In this document: one piece after another, positions 16,857-27,186 of the stretch
Numbering within the stretch: the first letter of the stretch is position 1
How the letters are laid out: the number at the start of each line of letters is the position of its first letter
Assembly: GCA_016875395.1 (NCBI GenBank)
Contig: VGRF01000008.1
Location: 62,001 to 126,000 of the forward strand
DNA: 64,000 nucleotides
Direction of reading: 5' to 3'
Source: Deltaproteobacteria bacterium
Lineage (GTDB): Bacteria; Myxococcota_A; UBA9160; UBA6930
Translations under genes and position numbers: made by a program
Notes under the pieces: model-generated
The model's input: the letters and a program-made list of their open reading frames with translations, nothing else
Databases searched by the model: none
What the model was told of the DNA's origin: nothing

Positions 16857-17432
16857 TCAGCTTTGTCGCTTTTCGGCCGCCGCGTGCTGGCGGTCGTACT
16901 CGCTGCGGATGAACTCGAGGCGGCGCTTCAGCATCGGCTCGGGCACGAGCAGCTGCTCTTTCTTGTAGAGCATGTCGGGCCGCGTGAAGGCGCCGAGCTC
17001 GACCTCGCGGCTCATCACGATCGCTTCTTCCGGGCACGCCTCTTCGCACAGGCCGCAGAACATGCAGCGCGACATGTCGATGTCGAACTCGAGCGGGTAA
17101 CGCTCGATGCCCGAGTCGACGAGCTCGCCCGGCACGATCGTGATGCAGTCGGTGGGGCACGCGAACTCGCACAGGCCACACGCGACGCACTTGGGCTTGC
17201 CGCTGTCGAGCTGCACCAACACGGGCTGGCCACGGAACGCGTCCGAGAAGTCGAGGCGCTCCTCGGGCCACTGCACGACGAAGGCGGTGCGCTTGCCCGA
17301 CAGGAAGCCGAACAAGTTCCGGAAGAAGTGCGCGCTCGTGACCCAAAGGCCATTCACGATCATCGGGAAGTAGAGGCGCTCGATGAACGTGAGCTTTTCG
17401 GCGCGGCGAACTTTGACGACGCGAGCGGTCAT
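16857..17432 (-). CDS. nuoI: NADH-quinone oxidoreductase subunit I
   Basis: 191 residues with two 8-iron ferredoxin motifs, CVACGLCEFACP and CMFCGLCEEACP, which hold clusters N6a and N6b on the electron path to quinone. The N-terminal amphipathic helix region LTFIERLYFPMIVNGLW docks to the membrane arm. The ATG at 17432 gives the usual length; the frame is open further upstream without family similarity. Confidence 0.95.
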   Translation of the reverse strand: MTARVVKVRRAEKLTFIERLYFPMIVNGLWVTSAHFFRNLFGFLSGKRTAFVVQWPEERLDFSDAFRGQPVLVQLDSGKPKCVACGLCEFACPTDCITIVPGELVDSGIERYPLEFDIDMSRCMFCGLCEEACPEEAIVMSREVELGAFTRPDMLYKKEQLLVPEPMLKRRLEFIRSEYDRQHAAAEKRQS

Positions 17433-17496
17433 GCGGCGAGGCACGCTAGCGGAGCGATTTTGGCCTCGCTGCCGCTTTTCGCGTGAAAACCGGCGC

Positions 17497-19140
17497 TTAG
17501 GAAGGCTCGCTGCGAGCCGCACGCGCGCGCTCGAGCTCGCGGCGGAGCGAATCGTCGCCCGGCGCGAGCGCCGCGGCGCGTTCGAGGTGCGGAAGCGCGC
17601 GCGCAGGCTCACCCGCCTCGCGCCACGCGCGCGCGGTGCGGCGCAGCAGCGGCACGCGCTCCGGTGCGAACGCGAGCGCCGCCTCGTAGGCGAGCGCAGC
17701 TTCGCGCGCGTCGCCGAGCGCTGCGTGCGCGAGGCCGAGCGTGAGCTGCGACTGCAAGCCGGCCCCGCCGCTCTCGATCGCGCGGCGCGATTCCGCACGC
17801 GCGCCTTCGAACGCGCGCAGCCGAAGCAGCGCCTGCGCGATCGCGAGGTGGTAGCTGCCGCGATCGAGGCCGAACCAGCGCAGCTGCTCCAGCGACGCGC
17901 GGGCCGTCGCGAAGTCGCCCGCTCTCATCGCGCGACTCCAGCGGTCGTGCAGCAGCACGCCCGCGAGGTTCGCGATCAGCAGCGCCGCGCACAGCGCCCA
18001 CGCGGCGCGCCCGAGCCAGCTCGCGCGCGCGGAGCCGAGCGACGCCTCGGGCTGGCTGAAGATCAGCACCTCCGCGATGCGCCCGCGCAGCTTCCAGATC
18101 GCGCCGTCGAGCACGAAGTGGTGGAGGTTCGCGAACGCGGCGACGAGCAGGAGCACGCCGGCGTCAGGCGACAGCAGCTCGAAGCCGGGCTGCCACAGCA
18201 CGAGCAGCGGCAGCGTCCACGGCAGCGCGCCCGCGGCGGCGGACTTCGCCCAAAAGCTCGCGAGGCTGCGCTGTGCGCCCGACTGCTTCGCGTAGTACGC
18301 GGTCACCCACAGGTACTGCGCGGCGTGCGAGAGCGCGATCCACATGAAGTAGTGGTTGTTGTTGGCCCAAGCGAGCGCGTCGACGTGCTCGAACCAGCCG
18401 TAGTGCAGCGTCAAGTACGGCAGCGTGAACCAGAGCACCTGCGCGGCCCACAGCGCGAGCGCGGGCGCGATCGCGCGCAGCGAAGCGCGGCGCAGCAGCG
18501 AGGCGGCGCACAGCGCGAGCGCGATGCACTGGCCCGCGAGCGCGAGCGGCACCGCCCACGCGACCAGGCTCGCGGGAATGCCGAGCGGCGCGAACGCGAT
18601 GCCCTGTGCTCCGCCGTAGAGGTCCGCGTTGCGCACGCCGACGCCCGCGCCGTGCGCGACGACCGCCACGAGCACGAACGACAGCACGAACGACGTGTAC
18701 AGCCAGCGCTTCTCGGCGCCCGCGGTCTCGACGCCGCGTCGCCGCAAGAACATCACCGCGAGCCCGTAGTTCTGGCCGGTGTAGTGCCACGGGCTCCACG
18801 TGAAGTAGAGCGTGACGAGGAAAGTTCCGAGCGCGGGCGAGAACACCGCGGCGGCGAACAGCGCCACGAGCGCGAGCGTCGCCCAGATCGAGAACAGCGC
18901 GTAGGCGCGCCGGTCGCGCGCGTTCTCGTACACGCGCAGCAGCGTCGCGCCGTAGTGCGGAATGCTGACCGCGAGAAAGGCGAGGCTGAACAGCAGCGGC
19001 GGCTGCGCGAGGCGCAGCTCGCGGCCGACGAACAGGAGCGCGACGAACAGCGCGGCGTAGGCGAGGCCGCAGCCGAGCAGGAGATCGCTCCAGCGCCCGA
19101 ACAGCCAGCCGTCGTTCGCGGGTTTCGTCGCGGCCGCCAT
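17497..19140 (-). CDS. Polytopic membrane protein with TPR-like tail, paralogue C
   Basis: 547 residues. About ten hydrophobic segments fill residues 10-400, then a TPR-like alpha-helical region to the end. Conserved among the three tandem paralogues are HYGATLLRVYE, WSPWHYTGQNYGLAVMFL, an HAAQYLWVTAYYA helix and HHFVLDGAIWKLRGR. The repeated histidines in or next to membrane helices could bind a metal. I do not recognise a family. The ATG at 19140 shares one base with the stop of paralogue B (TGATG). It is last of the three and lies directly upstream of nuoI. Confidence 0.8.
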   Translation of the reverse strand: MAAATKPANDGWLFGRWSDLLLGCGLAYAALFVALLFVGRELRLAQPPLLFSLAFLAVSIPHYGATLLRVYENARDRRAYALFSIWATLALVALFAAAVFSPALGTFLVTLYFTWSPWHYTGQNYGLAVMFLRRRGVETAGAEKRWLYTSFVLSFVLVAVVAHGAGVGVRNADLYGGAQGIAFAPLGIPASLVAWAVPLALAGQCIALALCAASLLRRASLRAIAPALALWAAQVLWFTLPYLTLHYGWFEHVDALAWANNNHYFMWIALSHAAQYLWVTAYYAKQSGAQRSLASFWAKSAAAGALPWTLPLLVLWQPGFELLSPDAGVLLLVAAFANLHHFVLDGAIWKLRGRIAEVLIFSQPEASLGSARASWLGRAAWALCAALLIANLAGVLLHDRWSRAMRAGDFATARASLEQLRWFGLDRGSYHLAIAQALLRLRAFEGARAESRRAIESGGAGLQSQLTLGLAHAALGDAREAALAYEAALAFAPERVPLLRRTARAWREAGEPARALPHLERAAALAPGDDSLRRELERARAARSEPS

Positions 19141-20780
19141 CAGAGCGTTCTCCGCAGCGCGGCGCGCGCCTGCGCAAGCTCGCGCGCGATTGCGCCGTCG
19201 CGCGGGCGCAGCCGACGCGCGGCCTCGAGGTGGGCGACCGCCGCCTGCGCATCGCCCGCCGCCAGCAGACTCGCCGCGGCATTGCGGCGCACCTTCGCGT
19301 GGTTCGGCGCGAGCGCGACCGCGTGCTCCCACTGCGTCGCGGCGCTGCGCGCATCGCCCGCTCGCGCGAGCGCCCGCGCGAGCAGCGCGTGTCCGGCGAG
19401 CGAAGGCTCGAGCGCGAGGCTCCGCTCGAGCTGCGCCCGCGCGGCGGCGACGTCTCCCTCGGCGAGACGCTCGCGGCCGAGGATGCGCCGCGCCTGCGCG
19501 CGGTCGTGCCCGATCCACGCCAGCCGCGCCTCTGCGCGCTCTGCCGCCGCGAGATCGCCGCGCACGAGCGCACGCCGCGAGAGCTCCTCCTGCGCCACCT
19601 GCCAGAGCCCCGCGCCGAGCGCGAGCGCGCAGGTCGCCCACACGGCGTTGCGCACGAGCGGCCGCCGCGGCGCGGCGTCTGCCTCGTCGTCCGCGTTCCG
19701 GATCAGCACGGCCGCCACGCGCCCGCGCAGCTTCCAGATCGCGCCGTCGAGAATGAAGTGGTGCACGTTCACCGCCGCGGCGACGAGCAGCGCGAGCCCC
19801 GCGTCGAGCGAGCGCCAGCCGAGCGCGGCGGGGCCGAGCGCGATCGCGGGGAGCATCCACACCCCCGCGCTCGATGCGAGAGCCTTGCCGTAGAAGGCAA
19901 AGAATCCCTGATGACCCGGCGTGTGGCGCGCGGTGAATGCCGTCACCCACAGATATTGGATTGCGTGGCCGGCGGCGATCCAGACGAAGTAGTGCTCGTG
20001 GTGCGCCCAGTCGAGCACCTCGAACGGCGTCGCGAGGTCGAACTGACGGACCACTGAAGGCACGACGAACCAGAGCGCCTGCGTCAGCGCGAGGCAGGCT
20101 GGCGCCAGCAGCTGCGACGGCGCCGCGCGACCGAGCAAGCCGGTCGCGCTGCGTCCGAGCGCAGCCAGGTAGGCGACGAGCACGAATGGCTGGAGCCACG
20201 CATTGAGCGACTCGGGAATCCCGAGCGGGCGCACCGGCAAGCCATACCGCCCGTCCGGCAGCGACGCGCTCGCGCCGCCGGGCACTTCTTGATGGAGCAT
20301 CAAGAACACGAACACGAAGGAGAGCGCGTAGGAGGCGTAGAGTCAGCGCTTCTCCTCGCCCTCGATCGCGACGCCGGCGCGGCGCAGGAACATCACCGCG
20401 AGGCCGTAGTTCTGGCCGGTGTAGTGCCACGGGCTCCACGTGAGGTAGAGCGTCACGAGCCACGCGCCCGCTGCGGCGTTCAGCGTGCCTGCGAGGAACC
20501 ACGCGGCGACCGCGAGCGTCGCCCAGAGCGAGAACAGCGCGTAGCTGCGGCGGTCGCGCGAGCGCTCGTAGACGCGCAGCAGCGTGGCGCCGTAGTGAGG
20601 CATCGACGCGAACGTGAGGAGCAGCGGGAAGAGCAGCGCGGGCTGAGCCGCACGCACTTCGGGACCCGCCGCGAGAAGCAGCGCGAACGCGAGCGTGTAG
20701 AGCGCGCCGCAGCCGAACAGCAGATCGCGCCAGCGGCCGAACAGCCACGGCGTAGGCGCGCTCGTCGCCGCGCTGCTCAT
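19140..20780 (-). pseudogene. Polytopic TPR membrane protein, paralogue B, with in-frame TGA
   Basis: The frame from the ATG at 20780 to the stop at 19140 matches paralogues A and C throughout, with the same HYGATLLRVYE, WHYTGQNYG and HHFILDGAIWKLRGR motifs. At 20343-20345 it has TGA exactly where the others have TGG (EKR-W-LY in paralogue C, KR-W-LW in A). One base change explains it. Codons continue as conserved protein after the stop. As read, it would make a 145-residue truncated peptide; the rest could restart only weakly. This is a recent nonsense mutation or a base-call error. Confidence 0.75.
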
Positions 20781-22444
20781 GGAGCCCCCGCGCCGGGGCC
20801 GATCAGGCGTGCGAGCCGATCGCGCTCGCTGCGCACCTCGGCGTCGTCCGGCGCGAGCGCGAGCGCGCGGTCGAAGTGCGGCAGCGCGCGCGGCGCGCGG
20901 CCCGCGGCGAGCCACGCGCGCGCCGCCTCGGCGTGCAAGTTCGCGCTCTCGGGTGCGGACTCGATCGCAACCTCGATCGCCTCGGCGGCGCGCGCGAAGT
21001 CGCCCTCGGCGAAGGCGAGCTTCGCCAGTAACAACTGCGACGCGAGCGTCGGCGCGAGCGCGTGCGAGCGCTCGGTGTTCGCGCGTGCGGCGGCGAGGTC
21101 GCGCGCCGAGAGCTGCGCCTCCGCGAGCGCGAGCCGCGTCGCCGCGTCGTCGCGCCCGAGCTGCGCGAGGCGCGCTTGGCTCGCCTCGGCGCCGGCGATG
21201 TCGCCGGCTGCGAGCGCGCCGCGCGAGCGCTCTTCCTCGAGTACGAGCCAGAGCGCAGCCGCGAACAGCGCCGCGCAGGTCGTCCACACGAGCGGCCGCA
21301 GCACGAGGCTCGGCCGCTCGCCGTCGGCGCCCTCGCGCGCGGCGCGGATCAGGATCTCGCCGATGCGCCCGCGCAGCTTCCAGATCGCGCCGTCGAGGAT
21401 GAAGTGGTGGACGTTCACTGCCGACGCGATCAACAGCGCGAGACCCGCGTCCATCGAGCTGACGCCGAGCGCCGCGGGGCCGAACGCGAGCGACGGCAGC
21501 GTCCAGATCGCGGCGCCGGAGGCGAGCACCTTCGCTGCATACGGCGCGAAGCCGCTCCACGACTCGCTCTGGCGAGCGTAATAAGTCGTCACCCACAGGT
21601 ACTGCGCCGAGTGGAACAGCGCGATCCAAGTGACGTAATGGGCGCGCTGGCGCCAGTCGAAGGCTTCGAATCCGAACGACGTGTTCAACATCAGCGCCGC
21701 GGCGGGGAGCGCGAACCAGAGCGCCTGCGATGCGGCGAGCAGCGCTGCGGGACCGAGCGCGGCGAGGCTCGGAGCGCTGCGCGCGAGTCCGACCCCGGCA
21801 CGCACGAGGCACGCCAGCGCGGCGGCGCCGAGCGCGAGCGTGAGCGGCTGCGCGAGCGCGAGAGGAATCCCGAGGCGACCGACGTGCAGCGCGTAGCTCG
21901 CGTACTGCACGGGCGCCTCGACCTCGCCGGGCGTCTGCGCGTGCATCGAGACGAACGTGAGCGCGTACGAGAGCGCGAATGCGGCCCACAGCCAGCGCTT
22001 GTCCTTGGCGTCCACTGCGACGCCGCGCCGGCCGAGGAACATCACCGCCAGGCCGTAGTTCTGGCCGGTGTAGTGCCACGGGCTCCACGTCAGATAGAGC
22101 GTCGCGAGCCAGGTTCCCGCGACCGGCTCGATCAGCGCGAGCGCTAACCACGCTGCGACGGCCGCGGTCGCGCCGTAGGAAAACACGGCGTAGCTGCGGC
22201 GGTCGCGCGCGCGCTCGTACACGCGCAGCAGCGTGCCGCCGTAGTGCGGCATGCCGAGCAGCAGCACGCCGAGCGGGAACACGAGCGCCGGCTGCGCGAT
22301 GCGCAGCCGCTCGCCGCCGAGCATGAACGCGCCGAACGCGAGCAGCGAGAGCGCGCCGCAGCCGAGCAGGAGATCCGGCGCGGGCCCGAACAGCCAGCCG
22401 GAGCGCGCGGCAGGCGGAGTCGTGGCGGCGGCGATGGCACCCAT
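20777..22444 (-). CDS. Polytopic membrane protein with TPR-like tail, paralogue A
   Basis: 555 residues from the ATG at 22444. It shares the full architecture with B and C: an N-terminal GWLFGPAPDLLLGCGALS start, WSPWHYTGQNYGLAVMFL, HSAQYLWVTTYYARQ, HHFILDGAIWKLRGR, then a helical repeat tail with alanine-rich 34-residue spacing (AAEAIEVAIESAPESANLHA). The stop overlaps the start of B as ATGA. First of three in a coupled unit, 62 bases after lipA. Family not recognised; membrane enzyme or complex-assembly factor are both possible. Confidence 0.8.
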   Translation of the reverse strand: MGAIAAATTPPAARSGWLFGPAPDLLLGCGALSLLAFGAFMLGGERLRIAQPALVFPLGVLLLGMPHYGGTLLRVYERARDRRSYAVFSYGATAAVAAWLALALIEPVAGTWLATLYLTWSPWHYTGQNYGLAVMFLGRRGVAVDAKDKRWLWAAFALSYALTFVSMHAQTPGEVEAPVQYASYALHVGRLGIPLALAQPLTLALGAAALACLVRAGVGLARSAPSLAALGPAALLAASQALWFALPAAALMLNTSFGFEAFDWRQRAHYVTWIALFHSAQYLWVTTYYARQSESWSGFAPYAAKVLASGAAIWTLPSLAFGPAALGVSSMDAGLALLIASAVNVHHFILDGAIWKLRGRIGEILIRAAREGADGERPSLVLRPLVWTTCAALFAAALWLVLEEERSRGALAAGDIAGAEASQARLAQLGRDDAATRLALAEAQLSARDLAAARANTERSHALAPTLASQLLLAKLAFAEGDFARAAEAIEVAIESAPESANLHAEAARAWLAAGRAPRALPHFDRALALAPDDAEVRSERDRLARLIGPGAGAP

Positions 22445-22505
22445 CGCGGAGAAAGTGGCCCGAAACCGGCTCGATGTGGCAGGCAGAGTGCCGCGAAACT
22501 GCGCG

Positions 22506-23417
22506 TCAGCGCTGCGCGAGCTGCTCCGCGTGGTACGAGCTGCGCACCAGCGGTCCCGCGGCCACATCCCGGAACCCGAGGGCGCGCGCGAAGTCTGCGA
22601 ACGCGTCGAACTCGGCGGGGCTCACGTAGCGGTCGACCGGCAAGTGATCGGCAGAAGGCCGCAGGTACTGCCCCATCGTGAGCAGCGAGACGCCGGCGGC
22701 GCGCAGGTCCGCGAGCGCCTGGCGAATCTCGTCGTCGCGCTCGCCCATGCCGAGGATCAGGCCCGACTTGGTGGGGATGTCGGGGCGCAGCTCACCGGCA
22801 CGGCGCAGCACGAACAGCGAGCGCTCGTAGCTCGCCGCCGGGCGCACGCGGCGCTGGAGGCGCGCCACCGTCTCGAGGTTGTGGTTGAGCACGTCGGGGC
22901 CCGCATCGAGCACGGCCGCTAGCGCCGCTTCGTCGCCCTGATAATCCGCGATCAGCACCTCGACTCCGGTGCCGGGGCAGCGCCGCCGGATCGCGCGCAC
23001 CGTCGCGGCCATCTGCGCGGCGCCGCCGTCGGCGAGGTCGTCGCGCGCGACGCAGGTCACGACGGCGAACTTGAGCCCGAGCTGCTCGACCGCTCTGGCG
23101 ACGCGCGCGGGCTCGAAGGGATCGAGCGCCTCGGGCCGCCCCGTCGCGACGTCGCAAAAGCCGCAGCGCCGCGTGCAGTCGTTGCCGCCGATCATGAACG
23201 TGGCGGTGCCGCGCGACCAGCACTCCGAGAGATTCGGGCAGCTCGCCGAGGAACAGACCGTGTGGAGCTTCTCGTCGCGCACGATCTGGTGCACGCGCTC
23301 GAGCTCGGGCGTGGTGCGCACGCGCACCTTCAGCCACGGCGGCTTCGCGCCGCGGTCCGTCGGCACGGCGCGATTTTCCTGCGGCCGTGCCACGCGCTGG
23401 TCCGGCGGGCGCGTCAC
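22506..23417 (-). CDS. lipA: Lipoyl synthase
   Basis: 303 residues. The auxiliary-cluster cysteines CSSASCPNLSEC (C55, C60, C66) and the radical-SAM motif CTRRCGFC (C81, C85, C88) are both present, and the C-terminal RSSYHAEQL holds the serine ligand of the auxiliary cluster. LipA inserts two sulfurs into the octanoyl group carried by lipoyl domains. I chose the GTG at 23417 because it overlaps the lipB stop as GTGA and gives the family length. It acts on the E2 encoded just upstream at 24455. Confidence 0.96.
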   Translation of the reverse strand: MTRPPDQRVARPQENRAVPTDRGAKPPWLKVRVRTTPELERVHQIVRDEKLHTVCSSASCPNLSECWSRGTATFMIGGNDCTRRCGFCDVATGRPEALDPFEPARVARAVEQLGLKFAVVTCVARDDLADGGAAQMAATVRAIRRRCPGTGVEVLIADYQGDEAALAAVLDAGPDVLNHNLETVARLQRRVRPAASYERSLFVLRRAGELRPDIPTKSGLILGMGERDDEIRQALADLRAAGVSLLTMGQYLRPSADHLPVDRYVSPAEFDAFADFARALGFRDVAAGPLVRSSYHAEQLAQR

Positions 23418-24166
23418 GCGAGCGCCCGCTCGAATGCCGCGCCGACGCGCTCGCGCGCGCTCGCGAAGAGCGAGCGCTCCGCCGCGCTGCCGAACTCGCT
23501 TGTCAGGGCGAGCTCGCGCGCGACCGAGGTCATCGTGACGCCAGAGAGTCCGCACGGCACGATGTCGCCGAAGCCGGCGAGATCGGGCGTCACGTTGAGC
23601 GCGAAGCCGTGGTAGGTGATCCAGCCCTTCAGGCCCACGCCGATCGACGCGATCTTGCGCTGGCCGCGTTCCCTTCGCTCGGCTGCGCCTCGCTGCGCGC
23701 GCGACTCCGTCGCGCTTGCGGCCGCCTGCGCGGACCTTGGCGGGATCGAGTCATCCACGAACACGCCGGTCATTCCTTCGACGCGCTTCGCCGGCACGCC
23801 CAGCTCCGCGAGCGCCTCGATCAAGCACGCCTCGATGCCGCGCAGCCAGAGCGACACGTCCTGCGCGCCGCGCGCCGCGAGGTCCGCGATGACGTAGCCG
23901 ACGAGCTGCCCGGGGCCGTGCCACGTGACGTCGCCGCCGCGCGCGATCTCGTGCACGGCGACGCCGCGCGCGGCGAGCTCGGCGCGCGGCGTGAGCAAGT
24001 TCTCGGGCTTCGCGCTGCGGCCGAGCGTGACGACGGGCGGATGCTCGAGCAGCAGCAGACGATCGGGCCCGCCCGCCCGCCGCGCTTCGACGGCCGCGAG
24101 CTGGCGCGCGAGCGCGTCGTCGTACGCGACGGTGCCGAGCCAGCGGGTCTCGAGCGCGAGGGCCAT
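23414..24166 (-). CDS. lipB: Octanoyltransferase with repeat-derived insertion
   Basis: 250 residues. GGDVTWHGPGQLVGY, the catalytic lysine in RKIASIGVGLK, WITYHGFALNV and the nucleophilic cysteine in DIVPCGLSG are all intact. LipB moves octanoate from acyl carrier protein to lipoyl domains. Between VFVDDS and RKIASIG there are about 29 extra arginine- and alanine-rich residues, where family members have only a few. That insert is encoded by a dispersed repeat (23673-23722). The frame is kept, so the protein may tolerate it as a surface loop near the active-site lysine. The ATG at 24166 is the family start. Confidence 0.92.
   Translation of the reverse strand: MALALETRWLGTVAYDDALARQLAAVEARRAGGPDRLLLLEHPPVVTLGRSAKPENLLTPRAELAARGVAVHEIARGGDVTWHGPGQLVGYVIADLAARGAQDVSLWLRGIEACLIEALAELGVPAKRVEGMTGVFVDDSIPPRSAQAAASATESRAQRGAAERRERGQRKIASIGVGLKGWITYHGFALNVTPDLAGFGDIVPCGLSGVTMTSVARELALTSEFGSAAERSLFASARERVGAAFERALA
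23673..23722 (+). repeat. Short dispersed repeat inside lipB, copy 3
   Basis: It reads CTTCGCTCGGCT, then CTCGCTGCGCG, a perfect hairpin GCGCGAC-TCC-GTCGCGC (23699-23715) and GCTTGCGGC. The first 28 bases differ by one from 44459-44486. It is wholly coding (minus strand) and in frame within lipB. Confidence 0.75.
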
Positions 24167-24176
24167 TTCTTGCGAG

Positions 24177-24242
24177 CTCCGCTCGGCCTCGCCTTGCCGC
24201 GCGCGACCTGCACCGGCGGCGCCGTCGCGGGTCGCTTGCGGC
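24177..24242 (+). repeat. Short dispersed repeat upstream of lipB, copy 4
   Basis: It begins CTCCGCTCGG, has CTTGCCGCGCGC in place of the usual CTCGCTGCGCG, then GCGACC...GGTCGC as a hairpin stem, and ends TTGCGGC. It lies 10 bases upstream of the lipB start, so it forms the lipB leader. Confidence 0.55.
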
Positions 24243-24284
24243 TCCTCGAGCCGGATTCGGTCGGGGCTTCTCGGTCGGAAGGTT

Positions 24285-24451
24285 CTAGAACCCATCTCAG
24301 AACTCCTCCCGTCGCCGGGCACGCGTCTTCGTCCGTCTGGCTTCGTTGCGCTTCGCTCGAAGTATCGACGGATACGCCTTCGCTCGCGCGCCTCGCCAGC
24401 CGGCCAAATCCGCGCGCCGGGCTCGGTCCGGAATTCTGAGATGGGTTCTAG
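24285..24451 (-). repeat. 167-bp palindromic element, copy 2
   Basis: The ends are a perfect 18-bp inverted repeat, CTAGAACCCATCTCAGAA (24285-24302) and its complement (24434-24451). The core matches copy 1 at 14393-14552 in reverse orientation, but the terminal stem and the central hairpin (GTATC-CGTC-GATAC) differ in sequence while keeping their pairing. It fills the gap between the E2 gene stop and lipB. Confidence 0.8.
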
Positions 24452-24454
24452 CGC

Positions 24455-25714
24455 TTACAGGTCGAACTCCGCCGCCTCGAGCAGCTCGCGCACGCGGTAG
24501 AGGAAGCCGTTCGCGGGGGCGCCGTCGACGGCGCGGTGATCGTACGAGAGCGCGAGGTGCATCATCGGGCGGATCACGATCGCGTCCTGGCCCGCGACGC
24601 TGCGCACCACCGGGCGCTTCACCATCTCGCCCATGCGCAGGATGCCGACCTGCGGCTGGTTGATGATCGCGAAGCCGTAGAGATTCCCCTTCCGCCCCGG
24701 ATTCGAGATCGTGAAGGTGCCGCCCTTCAGCTCGTCCGCCGTGAGCTTCTTGCTGCGCGCGCGGCTCGACAGATCCTCGATCGCCGCCGCGAGGCCCGCG
24801 AGCGAGAGGCGATCGGCGTTCCGTACCACCGGCACGACGAGGCCTTTGTCGGTCTCGGTGGCGATGCCGATGTGGATGTCGCGCTTCTCGACGATCGCGT
24901 CTTCGAGCACCGAAGCGTTCAGCGCGGGGTACTCGCGCAGCGCGCGCACCGCGGCGTGCACGATGAACGGGAGGAACGTGAGGCCGAAGCCGTGCGCCGC
25001 CTCGAACGCCTTCTTCTGCGCGTCGCGCACCGCGGCGACGCCGCCCATGTCGATCTCGGCGACGGTGCCGACGTGAGGGCTCGTGCGCTTCGAGTAGACC
25101 ATGTGGTCCGCGACGAGCTTGCGCAGCGGCGACATCGGGACGACGCGGTCGCCCTCTTGGATCGCGTAGCTGCCGAAGCGCGCCTTCGTGTCCGCGTCTT
25201 GCTGCGCGCGCGCAGCTGCGGACTTCTTCGCGGGCGCGGGCGCCTTTGCGGGAGCAGCCGCGGCGGCCACGAGCTCGGGCGGCGGAGGCGCGGCGGCGAT
25301 GCGATCGATCACGTCGGCCTTCATCACGCGGCCCGAAACGCCGCTGCCGGAAACTCCCGCGAGATCGACGCCCGCGTCCGCGGCCACGCGCTTCGCCATC
25401 GGCGTCGCGCGCGGCGCGTCGTCGGCGGGCGCGCTCGGTGCGGGCTTCGCAGCCGGGGCGCTCGCACCCGCGCTCGCGCCTTCCTCGATGCGCGCGATCT
25501 CGGCGCCCACGTTCACCACCTCGCCCTCCGAGGCGAGCAGCGCCGTAACAACTCCGGCCGCCGGCGCGGGAATCTCGGCGTCCACCTTGTCGGTGGTGAT
25601 CTCCACGAGCGGCTGATCGCGCTCGACGCGATCCCCTTCCTTCACGAACCAACGCGCGATGGTGCCGTTGGCGACGCTTTCACCTAGCTCGGGGACGCGG
25701 ACCGCGATCGCCAT
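24455..25714 (-). CDS. sucB: 2-oxoacid dehydrogenase E2 (dihydrolipoamide acyltransferase)
   Basis: 419 residues in the usual order: a lipoyl domain with the modified lysine in TTDKVDAE (K43), an alanine/proline linker, a peripheral-subunit-binding domain (TPMAKRVAADAGVDL) and a catalytic domain with SYDHRAVDG (HxxxDG). It transfers the acyl group from lipoate to CoA. The GRVMKADV and VPELGES features fit 2-oxoglutarate dehydrogenase E2, but a branched-chain or pyruvate enzyme cannot be excluded because no E1 is in the window. Followed 12 bases downstream of lpd, in one unit. Confidence 0.9.
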   Translation of the reverse strand: MAIAVRVPELGESVANGTIARWFVKEGDRVERDQPLVEITTDKVDAEIPAPAAGVVTALLASEGEVVNVGAEIARIEEGASAGASAPAAKPAPSAPADDAPRATPMAKRVAADAGVDLAGVSGSGVSGRVMKADVIDRIAAAPPPPELVAAAAAPAKAPAPAKKSAAARAQQDADTKARFGSYAIQEGDRVVPMSPLRKLVADHMVYSKRTSPHVGTVAEIDMGGVAAVRDAQKKAFEAAHGFGLTFLPFIVHAAVRALREYPALNASVLEDAIVEKRDIHIGIATETDKGLVVPVVRNADRLSLAGLAAAIEDLSSRARSKKLTADELKGGTFTISNPGRKGNLYGFAIINQPQVGILRMGEMVKRPVVRSVAGQDAIVIRPMMHLALSYDHRAVDGAPANGFLYRVRELLEAAEFDL

Positions 25715-25726
25715 GACAGGGCCTCG

Positions 25727-27121
<1,395 letters not shown>

Positions 27122-27186
27122 GCGATTTCCTCTCGAAGCGAGACGGATCGGCGTGGCCGTCGCCGCGCTTGATGGCGCGGGCTGCG

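Noticed and set aside
17497-20748. One 1083-residue membrane protein
   Set aside because: It runs two tandem paralogues together through a wrong frame; each has its own start.
14393-24451. Integron attC sites
   Set aside because: The palindromes lack the conserved RYYYAAC and GTTRRRY ends, and no integrase is present.
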